Source of the DNA: an uncultured Clostridia bacterium
GTDB taxonomy: Bacteria > Bacillota > Clostridia > Oscillospirales > Acutalibacteraceae
Assembly: GCA_947302895.1 (NCBI GenBank)
Contig: CAMYWU010000119.1
Location: forward strand, 1 to 5,163
Reading direction: 5' to 3'
Length of the DNA stretch: 5,163 nucleotides
Position 1 is the first letter of the stretch; the number at the start of each line of letters is the position of its first letter. The notes beneath the pieces were generated by a model. The model was not told the DNA's origin, searched no databases, and saw only the letters and a program-made list of their open reading frames with translations. This document shows, in pieces, positions 1 to 5,163 of this stretch. The position numbers and the translations under genes were made by a program.

Positions 1-1
1 G

Positions 2-901
2 TTGACTTCTGAGGGTAAACCCGGCCACGTTCTTTCAACTCCAACCTGCAAGCGCTGCGGCACAACTGATACAGGAAGAGTTGTTCATAAGGATTGGATA
101 GAGGGCTACTACAAAACCTCGGGTACAAGCGTTGCAACCTGCGAAACAACCTACTCCGTTGATACCTGCACTATCTGCAATGAAAGAAGAACTGTTGAAA
201 ATCCCGGTATTGGCCACGAATTTATTTTTACCAGCCAGACATATCAGGGCGTAAACCTTATTTGCCGACACTGTGCAACAAGAACTCTTGTATCACCCCA
301 GACTTTGCTTGATTATTGGGAAGAGGTATCTCCCATTAATATGACACCAAACAGAACTGCTACTGATAATTCCGGCTATCTTGATTTAGACGGAAACCGT
401 ATTATAAACGCAAAGGATTATTCAAGAATACTTTACCTCATCAAGAATGAGGCAAAGCTTATTGCAGAACGTGAGCAGGCAGAAGGAATGAATTATAACC
501 GTATCTTTGAAGATGGCGGCGAGATTTCTTCAATGGGCTCATTAGTCAGAATTACCGATGGCAACGAAGGGAAGGGCTATGAGTTTGCCTTTTCTCCTGC
601 TGAAAGCGGAACCTACAGATTCTATTCGGCAGGCCGTCAATCTGCATTTGCATATCTCGAAAAAGATGAGGATAATACCTGGCTTGCATATGATGAGGGA
701 ACAGCGTTTTCAATTGAGTATTATTGCGAAGAGGGAGTAACCTATCATATTAAAACAGGTCTTGTTGATGCAGGCATAACGGGCAATTTCTATCTTTACG
801 CAGCGGCTGTTACCAGTGGCGGCACAAGCGGTGATGGAGAAGAAGGCTCGGGCGGTATCGGCGATTTAATCGGCGATTTGATTCCCGGTAATAACAACTG
901 A
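2..901 (+). CDS. Probable secreted modular protein, C-terminal part (CxxC repeats, dockerin-like loop, PPC-like domain); 5' partial
   Basis: The frame is open to the window edge, so this is the last 299 or so codons of a longer protein; the TTG at 2 is not a credible start and no signal peptide is visible. Residues 1-95 hold three CxxC pairs (C16/C19, C56/C59, C88/C91), with GH dipeptides at 8-9 and 71-72. This pattern resembles degenerate Cys-rich repeats of Clostridia surface proteins. Residues 128-139 fit a 12-residue dockerin/EF-hand loop: D128, D130, N132, N136 and D139 occupy ligand positions, and the NAKDY sequence leads into a helix (SRILYLIKNE). Only one such loop is present, whereas true type I dockerins have two. 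Residues 190-268 look like a beta-sandwich of the bacterial pre-peptidase C-terminal type (FAFSPAESGTYRFYS, then a GVTYHI strand). The end is a Gly/Asp-rich tail with repeated GDLI and no LPXTG anchor. Function is unknown; an extracellular binding or adhesive role is inference. It is unrelated in role to the downstream operon and separated from it by a terminator. Confidence 0.75.
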   Translation: MTSEGKPGHVLSTPTCKRCGTTDTGRVVHKDWIEGYYKTSGTSVATCETTYSVDTCTICNERRTVENPGIGHEFIFTSQTYQGVNLICRHCATRTLVSPQTLLDYWEEVSPINMTPNRTATDNSGYLDLDGNRIINAKDYSRILYLIKNEAKLIAEREQAEGMNYNRIFEDGGEISSMGSLVRITDGNEGKGYEFAFSPAESGTYRFYSAGRQSAFAYLEKDEDNTWLAYDEGTAFSIEYYCEEGVTYHIKTGLVDAGITGNFYLYAAAVTSGGTSGDGEEGSGGIGDLIGDLIPGNNN

Positions 902-908
902 TATTTAA

Positions 909-940
909 GACAGAGAACGGCTTGTTCTCTGTCTTTTTTT
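909..940 (+). terminator. Strong Rho-independent terminator
   Basis: A perfect 10-bp stem, GACAGAGAAC (909-918) with GTTCTCTGTC (924-933), has a 5-nt loop and is followed at once by seven T (934-940). Two more A-T pairs (907-908 with 934-935) can extend the stem. It starts 7 nt after the stop codon of the upstream gene. It should end that transcript and insulate the pyrH operon. Confidence 0.95.
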
Positions 941-973
941 ACCATTTTGTAAACTATTTTTAATTATATATCC

Positions 974-1002
974 TTTACTTTATCAATAATTTATATTATT
1001 AT
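974..1002 (+). promoter_or_regulatory. Candidate sigma-A promoter for pyrH operon
   Basis: A -35-like TTTACT (974-979, 4 of 6 to consensus) lies exactly 17 bp before a -10-like TATTAT (997-1002, 5 of 6). The site sits between the terminator and the pyrH ribosome binding site, where a promoter is needed. The whole 941-1015 stretch is very AT-rich, so chance matches are easy. This is a consensus match by eye and other -10 boxes (for example around 965-970) are possible. Confidence 0.45.
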
Positions 1003-1022
1003 ATATTTTAAGAAAAATGTTC

Positions 1023-1027
1023 GGAGG
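1023..1027 (+). promoter_or_regulatory. pyrH ribosome binding site (decides start)
   Basis: GGAGG lies 7 nt before the ATG at 1035. An in-frame ATG at 1017 precedes this Shine-Dalgarno and has no such signal of its own. The start at 1035 also gives the usual PyrH N-terminus, [15 protein letters not shown]. Confidence 0.9.
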
Positions 1028-1034
1028 TATATCT

Positions 1035-1742
1035 ATGAGCGTTAAATACAAAAGAATTTTGCTTAAGCTTAGCGGAGAGGTTCTTGCAGGACCCGCAGGA
1101 AAGGGAATAGATAACGATACAGTTATCAATATCTGCAAATCCGTTAAAAAGGTTGCTGATATGGGAGTTGAAGTTGGCATTGTTGTTGGCGGCGGAAACT
1201 TCTGGAGAGGCAGAACAAGCGAGCATATGGACAGAACGAGAGCCGACCATATCGGAATGCTTGCAACTGTTATGAATTCGCTTGCGCTTTGCGATGCGCT
1301 TGAGCAGCTTGGAGCTGATGTTCGTGTTCAGACAGCTATTGAAATGCGCCAGATTGCAGAGCCCTATATCAGAAACAAGGCAATCCGCCATTTTGAAAAG
1401 GGAAGAATTATTATCTTTGGCTGCGGAACAGGCTCGCCATTCTTCTCAACGGATACTGCCGCTGCACTCAGAAGCGTTGAGATTAACGCAGATGCGCTTC
1501 TCAAAGCAACAAATGTTGACGGCGTTTATGATAAGGACCCGAATAAGTTCGACGATGCAGTTAAGTATACAGAGGTAACCTTTATGGAGGTTCTTACAAA
1601 TGACCTAAAGGTTATGGATTCAACCGCTTTCTCGCTTTGCAAGGATAACGATATGCCTATTATCGTTTTCAATCTTGAAGAACCCGATAATATTATCAAG
1701 GTTGTTGAAGGCGAGGGTATAGGAACAACGGTTAAAAATTAG
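1035..1742 (+). CDS. pyrH: UMP kinase (uridylate kinase), PyrH
   Basis: This cytoplasmic enzyme phosphorylates UMP to UDP with ATP, feeding UTP/CTP synthesis and UDP-sugar precursors. Bacterial PyrH belongs to the amino acid kinase fold, is hexameric and is typically GTP-activated and UTP-inhibited (family knowledge). The 235-aa length is typical. Visible motifs, in order, are the KLSGE phosphate loop (11-15), GGGNFWRG (52-59), the UMP-site segment [11 protein letters not shown] (71-81), [16 protein letters not shown] (131-146) and the nucleotide-binding [13 protein letters not shown] (157-169). The third motif is usually GTGNPFF; the N-to-S change is the only departure noticed. The start is set by GGAGG at 1023. 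The gene is first in the probable operon: frr follows after 76 nt, while the rpsB-tsf pair often found upstream is not adjacent here. Identification is firm. Confidence 0.97.
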   Translation: MSVKYKRILLKLSGEVLAGPAGKGIDNDTVINICKSVKKVADMGVEVGIVVGGGNFWRGRTSEHMDRTRADHIGMLATVMNSLALCDALEQLGADVRVQTAIEMRQIAEPYIRNKAIRHFEKGRIIIFGCGTGSPFFSTDTAAALRSVEINADALLKATNVDGVYDKDPNKFDDAVKYTEVTFMEVLTNDLKVMDSTAFSLCKDNDMPIIVFNLEEPDNIIKVVEGEGIGTTVKN

Positions 1743-1743
1743 T

Positions 1744-1792
1744 TTCGCGCTTTGCGTTTTGCGTTGCGAGTTTTAGGTTTCTCGCTTCGCTC
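1744..1792 (+). repeat. GCG-rich, 7-bp-periodic intergenic repeat with stem-loop (pyrH-frr gap)
   Basis: Directly after the pyrH stop, TTTGCGT occurs twice in tandem (1751-1757, 1758-1764) and runs into TGCGAG. GCGAG (1766-1770) can pair with CTCGC (1781-1785) around a 10-nt loop. GCG (1761-1763) can pair with CGC (1788-1790) across a TT/TT internal loop, giving an interrupted stem. No T-run follows, so it is not a classical terminator. It differs in base content from the flanking genes. It may be a member of a dispersed intergenic repeat family, which cannot be tested from this window. Confidence 0.5.
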
Positions 1793-1818
1793 ATTCAATA
1801 AATAGTCAGGAGTAATTT

Positions 1819-2373
1819 ATGGAACAGGTATTTGAAAACACTAAAAACAGAATGGAAAAAACACTTGACGCCCTCGACAGAGAGTATTCAGCAATCAGAG
1901 CAGGCAGAGCAAACCCGAAGGTTCTTGATAACATCCTTGTTGATTACTATGGAACACCAACAAGAATAGACCAGATGGCTGCTGTTTCTTCTCCCGAAGC
2001 AAGACTTCTTGTAATTCAGCCCTGGGATACCTCAATGCTCAAAGAAATTGAAAAGGCTATCAACACCTCTGAGCTTGGAATTAATCCTCAGAACGACGGT
2101 AAGGTTATCCGCCTTACATTCCCTCAGCTTACCGAGGAACACAGAAAGCAGCTTGTAAAGGATGTTTCAAGAAAATCAGAGGAAGCTAAGGTAGCTATCC
2201 GTAACATCAGAAGAGATGCTATGGACGATATCAAAAAGCTTAAGAAGGATAATGCAATAACCGAGGACGACCAGAAGGACGGCGAAAAGGAATTGCAGAA
2301 AATAACCGATAGCTATATTAAGCAGATTGAAGAAATGAGCGAAAAGAAAGAAAAAGAAATACTTTCAATTTAA
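1819..2373 (+). CDS. frr: Ribosome recycling factor (RRF)
   Basis: RRF acts with EF-G to split the post-termination 70S complex, releasing ribosomes and mRNA for reuse; it is cytoplasmic and usually essential. The product is 184 aa against about 185 for the family. The N-terminal helix carries the hallmark AIRAGRANPKVLDNILVDYYG (residues 25-45). It is followed by the domain II region with IQPWD (66-70) and the GxNPQNDGKVIRLTFPQLTEEHR type segment (87-109). The C-terminal half is a long charged helical region with IRNIRRDA (127-134), which contains the conserved arginine near position 131-132 needed for ribosome binding in the family. AGGAG at 1808-1812, 6 nt before the ATG, sets the start. 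The gene lies between pyrH and uppS, the standard Firmicute order. A palindrome overlaps its stop codon. Identification is firm. Confidence 0.98.
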   Translation: MEQVFENTKNRMEKTLDALDREYSAIRAGRANPKVLDNILVDYYGTPTRIDQMAAVSSPEARLLVIQPWDTSMLKEIEKAINTSELGINPQNDGKVIRLTFPQLTEEHRKQLVKDVSRKSEEAKVAIRNIRRDAMDDIKKLKKDNAITEDDQKDGEKELQKITDSYIKQIEEMSEKKEKEILSI

Positions 2374-2387
2374 GCATTGCTTAAATT
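2367..2387 (+). repeat. Perfect palindromic stem over the frr stop codon
   Basis: AATTTAAGC (2367-2375) is the exact reverse complement of GCTTAAATT (2379-2387), with a 3-nt ATT loop. The left arm contains the frr TAA stop. The stem is AT-rich and no T-run follows, so a terminator role is unlikely. It abuts the heptamer repeat that starts at 2388. Confidence 0.6.
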
Positions 2388-2442
2388 AATTACGAATTAC
2401 GAGTTACGAATTACGAATTGAGGGTGGGCGTTGCCCACACCC
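2388..2442 (+). repeat. Intergenic repeat element, copy 1 (upstream of uppS)
   Basis: The element begins with four head-to-tail heptamers, AATTACG, AATTACG, AGTTACG and AATTACG (2388-2415), then AATTGA. It ends with a hairpin: GTGGGC (2424-2429) pairs with GCCCAC (2433-2438) around a GTT loop. A second copy lies at 3234-3288 in the same orientation with 51 of 55 positions identical; the first 34 bases are identical. It fills much of the frr-uppS gap. Function is unknown; it may be a small dispersed repeat or an mRNA structure within the operon. Confidence 0.9.
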
Positions 2443-2463
2443 GATTATAAATTCAATAGATTT

Positions 2464-2497
2464 GGGCGGAAAGTGTTCCGCCCTATAACTCTTTTTT
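2464..2497 (+). promoter_or_regulatory. GC-rich hairpin followed at a distance by T6, in the uppS leader
   Basis: GGGCGGAA (2464-2471) pairs perfectly with TTCCGCCC (2476-2483) around an AGTG tetraloop. Eight bases (2484-2491) separate it from a six-T run (2492-2497), and the uppS AGAGG follows at 2499. The spacing is too long for a standard intrinsic terminator. It could be a weak attenuator, an mRNA-stabilising or processing structure, or part of the adjacent repeat family. The hairpin itself is clear; its role is inference. Confidence 0.5.
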
Positions 2498-2498
2498 C

Positions 2499-2503
2499 AG
2501 AGG
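2499..2503 (+). promoter_or_regulatory. uppS ribosome binding site (decides start)
   Basis: AGAGG stands 8 nt before the ATG at 2512. The open frame extends back to a TTG at 2431, but that codon lies in the loop and stem of the repeat hairpin and has no Shine-Dalgarno. The extra 27 residues would be encoded by repeat and hairpin sequence and do not belong to the family. Confidence 0.85.
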
Positions 2504-2511
2504 TAATTATT

Positions 2512-3231
2512 ATGGCATTTTTTTCAAGAAAAGATGTAAAAATCACTCCCGAGTTTGAGGTTTTGCCAAACCATCTCGGAATAATTATGGACGGCAACGG
2601 AAGATGGGCAAAGAAAAGAGGCTTGCCTCGTTCGGCAGGTCATAAGGCGGGAGCAAATGTTTTCAGAACGATATCCGATGAATGTGCTGCACTCGGAATA
2701 AAATACGTAACCTTCTATGCTTTTTCAACCGAAAACTGGAAGCGCCCAAAGGAAGAGGTTGATGCTCTTATGTCGCTTTTCAAGGATTATCTGCTTGAAG
2801 CAAAGGCGGATATGGTTAAGGCTGGAAATAATAAAATCAAATTCATAGGCGAGAGAGATGGAATAAGCGACGAGCTTCTTGAGCTTATGGATGAAGCAGA
2901 AGAGGAAACTTCTGCCCATACGGGAACAACCGTTTACCTTGCTGTGAATTACGGCGGCCGTCAGGAAATTGTACACGCTGTTAACAAGCTCATTAAAGAG
3001 GGCAAAACCGAAATCGGCGAAAATGATATTTCGGATAATCTCTATACGGTTCCCGAATGTGATTTGATTATACGACCCTCGGGCGAGCAGAGGCTTTCAA
3101 ACTTCCTTTTATGGCAGGCGGCTTACAGCGAATTCTGGTATAGCGATGTTCTGTGGCCCGATTTTAACAAGCGTGATTTATACCGTGCGCTTAAGGATTT
3201 TGAAAACAGAAACAGAAGATTCGGAGCATGA
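2512..3231 (+). CDS. uppS: Undecaprenyl diphosphate synthase (cis-prenyltransferase)
   Basis: This enzyme condenses farnesyl diphosphate with successive isopentenyl diphosphates in cis to make C55 undecaprenyl diphosphate, the carrier lipid for peptidoglycan and other wall polymers; it works at the inner face of the membrane. The product is 239 aa, normal for the family. The cis-prenyltransferase hallmarks are all present: LGIIMDGNGRWA (22-33) with the catalytic Asp at 27, GH at 43-44, TFYAFSTENWKRP (67-79) and VNYGGR (145-150). The C-terminal DLIIRPSGEQRLSNFLLWQ (184-202) is followed by AYSEFWYSDVLWPDF. The start at 2512 is fixed by AGAGG at 2499. The gene is bracketed by two direct copies of a roughly 55-bp intergenic repeat, one ending 69 nt before the start codon and one beginning 3 nt after the stop. 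Its substrate pathway is served by dxr downstream. Identification is firm. Confidence 0.98.
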   Translation: MAFFSRKDVKITPEFEVLPNHLGIIMDGNGRWAKKRGLPRSAGHKAGANVFRTISDECAALGIKYVTFYAFSTENWKRPKEEVDALMSLFKDYLLEAKADMVKAGNNKIKFIGERDGISDELLELMDEAEEETSAHTGTTVYLAVNYGGRQEIVHAVNKLIKEGKTEIGENDISDNLYTVPECDLIIRPSGEQRLSNFLLWQAAYSEFWYSDVLWPDFNKRDLYRALKDFENRNRRFGA

Positions 3232-3233
3232 TA

Positions 3234-3288
3234 AATTACGAATTACGAGTTACGAATTACGAATTGATGGTGGGCTCTGCCCACACCT
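3234..3288 (+). repeat. Intergenic repeat element, copy 2 (downstream of uppS)
   Basis: This is the second copy of the element at 2388-2442, in the same orientation and offset by 846 bp. The four heptamers (3234-3261) and following AATTGA are identical to copy 1. The hairpin stem GTGGGC (3270-3275) with GCCCAC (3279-3284) is kept, while the loop is TCT instead of GTT. It occupies almost the whole uppS-cdsA gap, from 3 nt after the uppS stop to 9 nt before the cdsA GGAGG. No T-run follows, so termination is not expected. Confidence 0.9.
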
Positions 3289-3307
3289 GTATTATTGGAG
3301 GTAAATC

Positions 3308-4180
3308 ATGAAACAAAGAGTTATAACTGCAATAGTTCTTCTTTCTCTTCTCGCAGTTGTTGTCTGGCAGATATACACACCGATTTTCATTATCGTTGTT
3401 GCAATCTTTTCTGCAATTGCGGCAAATGAAATTATGAAATGCGCAAAGATAAGCAATAAGTTTATTCTCATTTTTGGAACAGTTCTTGCGCTTTGCATTC
3501 CGCTTACATCAAGCGAAAGCGTGCTTGAACCGATTGTCAGCAGTGAGGTATGGTTTAAGGTTATAGGCTTTGTTCCGACTCTGGTTTGGCTGATAGTTGT
3601 TATTCTTGCATATTTCCTTGCAATGCTTAAGGATTATGCTCATACGAAGTTTGAGGATATTGCAATGGCAATTGTTGCAACCATAGTTGTTCCTTTCGGA
3701 TTTTCGATGTTTGGAAGACTCAGGGATATTGATGTCTACGGTAATCAGCTTGGTGTTTATTTCATTTTCTACGGACTTATCTGCGCCCTTGCAACCGATA
3801 CCGGAGCTCAGCTCGGCGGAATGGCATTCGGCAAAACAAAGATGAGCCCGAACATCTCGCCAAAGAAAACAATTGAAGGCGCCGTTTGCGGAATAATCTT
3901 TTCCGTTGCGCTCAGCGCTGTTGCAATCGTTCTTTATAACAAGTTTGCCGTTATCGGTTTAACAAAAACTCAGGCAAGCGTTCTTATGATTGCCTCTCCG
4001 TTCATCTCATTTATGGGTATGATGGGCGATTTAACCGCTTCTGTTTTAAAGAGAAACTTTAATGTTAAGGATTTCGGAAAAATCTTCCCCGGCCACGGCG
4101 GAGTTATGGACAGATTTGACTCCTCTCTCTTTACACTTCCGCTTACATATTGCGTTGCAATGTTTCTTTTAAGAGGTTGA
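3308..4180 (+). CDS. cdsA: Phosphatidate cytidylyltransferase (CDP-diglyceride synthase)
   Basis: CdsA is an integral membrane enzyme that converts phosphatidic acid and CTP to CDP-diacylglycerol and diphosphate, the branch-point precursor of phosphatidylglycerol and other phospholipids. The 290-aa product has many hydrophobic spans, including about 5-20, 24-40, 51-65, 86-106, 118-134, 147-162, 191-210 and 223-241. DTGAQLGGMAFGKTKMSP (164-181) followed by ISPKKTIEGAVCG is the conserved cytoplasmic motif. The family signature is complete at 245-271: SVLKR, then KDFGKIFPGHGGVMDRFD, with Asp and His residues expected to bind metal and substrate. GGAGG (3297-3301) 6 nt before the ATG sets the start. 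The dxr ribosome binding site is embedded in the last cdsA codons, implying tight co-expression. Identification is firm. Confidence 0.97.
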   Translation: MKQRVITAIVLLSLLAVVVWQIYTPIFIIVVAIFSAIAANEIMKCAKISNKFILIFGTVLALCIPLTSSESVLEPIVSSEVWFKVIGFVPTLVWLIVVILAYFLAMLKDYAHTKFEDIAMAIVATIVVPFGFSMFGRLRDIDVYGNQLGVYFIFYGLICALATDTGAQLGGMAFGKTKMSPNISPKKTIEGAVCGIIFSVALSAVAIVLYNKFAVIGLTKTQASVLMIASPFISFMGMMGDLTASVLKRNFNVKDFGKIFPGHGGVMDRFDSSLFTLPLTYCVAMFLLRG

Positions 4181-4184
4181 TAAA

Positions 4185-5163
4185 ATGACAAAGAATATTT
4201 CCCTTCTGGGCTCAACGGGCTCAATCGGAACCCAGAGCCTCGATGTTTGCAGAATGCACGGCTACAACATCAAATGCCTTACTGCAAACTCAAAGGTTGA
4301 TATAATTGAACAGCAGGTAAGGGAGTTTAATCCCGAGCTTGTTTGCCTTATGAATGAAGAAGCGGCAAAGGAGCTGAAAACCAGAATTGCCGACACAAAC
4401 GCAAAAGTTGTTTGCGGTATGGAGGGGTTAATCGAATGCGCAGCCTATGAGGGTGCTGATACGGTTCTCAATTCCGTTGTTGGTATGGTTGGCTTGCAGC
4501 CAACTCTTGAAGCGATTAAGGCAAAGAAAACAATTGCTCTTGCCAATAAGGAAACCCTTGTTGCAGGCGGCCACCTTGTTACAAATCTTGCAAAAAAGAT
4601 GGGCGTTTCAATTCTTCCTGTTGACAGCGAGCATTCGGCAATCTTCCAGGCGCTTCAGGGCTGCCCCGATGATAAGGCTGTTAAGAAAATAATACTAACC
4701 GCTTCGGGCGGACCTTTCTTCGGGAAAAACCTCAAAGAGCTTGAAAATGTTACTGCTGCCGACGCTTTAAAGCATCCCAACTGGGATATGGGCGCAAAAA
4801 TCACCATCGACAGCGCAACAATGATGAATAAGGGCTTGGAGTTCATTGAAGCTAAATGGCTCTTTGATATGAAGAACGAGGATATTGAAATCGTTGTTCA
4901 CCGCGAAAGCGTTATCCACAGCGCAATCGTTTATCAGGATAATTCAATGATTGCTCAGCTAGGTGTTCCCGATATGAGAATACCCATTCAGTATGCTCTG
5001 ACTTATCCCGAAAGAAAGCCGAGCCCCGTTAAAGAGCTCAGCCTTGCAGAATACGGCAAGCTGACCTTCTTTGAGCCCGATTATGAAACCTTTAAATGCA
5101 TTGATGTTTGCAAGGAAGCTATTGAGCTTGGCGGACTTCATCCTGCCGCTGCAAACGGAGCAA
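4185..5163 (+). CDS. dxr: 1-deoxy-D-xylulose 5-phosphate reductoisomerase, 3' partial
   Basis: Dxr rearranges and reduces DXP to 2-C-methyl-D-erythritol 4-phosphate with NADPH and a divalent metal, the committed step of the MEP isoprenoid pathway; it is cytoplasmic and the target of fosmidomycin. My own translation from the ATG at 4185 gives 326 residues with no stop before the window end, where roughly 380-400 is usual. NISLLGSTGSIG (4-15) is the NADPH-binding loop. ALANKETLVAGG (118-129), the metal-binding LPVDSEHSAIFQ (144-155), TASGGPF (172-178) and HPNWDMGAKITIDS (197-210) with ATMMNKGLE (211-219) follow in the expected order. The acidic ligands D148, E150-equivalent and E219 appear retained. 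The start is 4 nt after the cdsA stop, and its AGAGG (4172-4176) lies inside cdsA, suggesting translational coupling. Its product feeds the isoprenoids used by UppS. Identification is firm. Confidence 0.97.
   Translation, partial: MTKNISLLGSTGSIGTQSLDVCRMHGYNIKCLTANSKVDIIEQQVREFNPELVCLMNEEAAKELKTRIADTNAKVVCGMEGLIECAAYEGADTVLNSVVGMVGLQPTLEAIKAKKTIALANKETLVAGGHLVTNLAKKMGVSILPVDSEHSAIFQALQGCPDDKAVKKIILTASGGPFFGKNLKELENVTAADALKHPNWDMGAKITIDSATMMNKGLEFIEAKWLFDMKNEDIEIVVHRESVIHSAIVYQDNSMIAQLGVPDMRIPIQYALTYPERKPSPVKELSLAEYGKLTFFEPDYETFKCIDVCKEAIELGGLHPAAANGA

Noticed and set aside
1017..1034. Earlier pyrH start at the ATG at 1017
   Set aside because: The GGAGG ribosome binding site lies downstream of this ATG, and nothing like one precedes it; the start at 1035 fits the family N-terminus.
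1008..1391. Minus-strand open frame across pyrH (and similar antisense or out-of-frame ones over uppS, cdsA and dxr)
   Set aside because: They lie entirely over well-identified genes in the sense strand, lack ribosome binding sites and show no recognisable protein character.
1761..1790. Intrinsic terminator after pyrH
   Set aside because: The stem is interrupted by a TT/TT internal loop, has a 10-nt loop and is not followed by a T-run, so read-through to frr is expected.
2418..2451. Internal promoter with TTGAGG and TATAAA ahead of uppS
   Set aside because: The spacing is 22 bp, too long for a sigma-A promoter, and the spacer contains a GC-rich hairpin. The boxes look like chance in repeat sequence.
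2431..2511. N-terminal extension of uppS from a TTG at 2431
   Set aside because: The codons fall in the repeat hairpin and the GC hairpin, there is no Shine-Dalgarno before the TTG, and the UppS family begins near the ATG at 2512, which has AGAGG at good spacing.
2388..3288. CRISPR array
   Set aside because: There are only two long repeat copies, 846 bp apart with a full gene between them. The short units are contiguous heptamers without spacers, and there are no cas genes.
2388..3288. uppS carried on a composite mobile element flanked by insertion sequences
   Set aside because: The flanking repeats are about 55 bp with no transposase and no terminal inverted repeats or clear target duplications. 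uppS is in its usual place between frr and cdsA.

Overview
The window looks like a stretch of chromosome from a Clostridia-type Firmicute, plausibly an Oscillospiraceae/Ruminococcaceae-like anaerobe. This is inferred from four things: the gene order pyrH-frr-uppS-cdsA-dxr, purine-rich AGGAG/GGAGG/AGAGG ribosome binding sites before every gene, moderate-to-low GC content (by eye), and a secreted-type protein with a dockerin-like calcium loop. No species can be named from the sequence alone.

Layout, all on the + strand. (1) 2-901: the 3' part of a gene for a probable extracellular modular protein, with CxxC/GH repeats, one dockerin-like EF-hand loop, a beta-rich PPC-like domain and a Gly/Asp tail. 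It is closed by a strong intrinsic terminator at 909-940. (2) 941-1034: an AT-rich leader with a plausible sigma-A promoter. (3) 1035-5163: five tightly packed housekeeping genes, pyrH (UMP kinase), frr (ribosome recycling factor), uppS (undecaprenyl diphosphate synthase), cdsA (CDP-diglyceride synthase) and dxr (DXP reductoisomerase, cut by the window end). They probably form one operon and no strong terminator lies between them.

The genes serve nucleotide supply (PyrH makes UDP), translation (RRF recycles ribosomes) and envelope lipid synthesis. Dxr commits carbon to the MEP pathway, whose C5 units UppS condenses into the undecaprenyl carrier for cell-wall polymers, while CdsA makes CDP-diacylglycerol for phospholipids. 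This is a classic conserved neighbourhood and nothing in the coding regions is broken.

The least ordinary content is between the genes. A roughly 55-bp element (four AATTACG-type heptamers followed by a GTGGGC/GCCCAC hairpin) occurs twice, 51/55 identical, directly before and directly after uppS. The frr-uppS gap also holds a second perfect GC-rich hairpin and a palindrome over the frr stop codon. The pyrH-frr gap carries a different 7-bp-periodic, GCG-rich repeat with a stem-loop. These look like short intergenic repeat families, possibly acting as operon mRNA structures. I do not see a new multi-gene system here. There is no gene-free stretch longer than 300 bases; the longest gaps are 902-1034 and 2374-2511, both described below.
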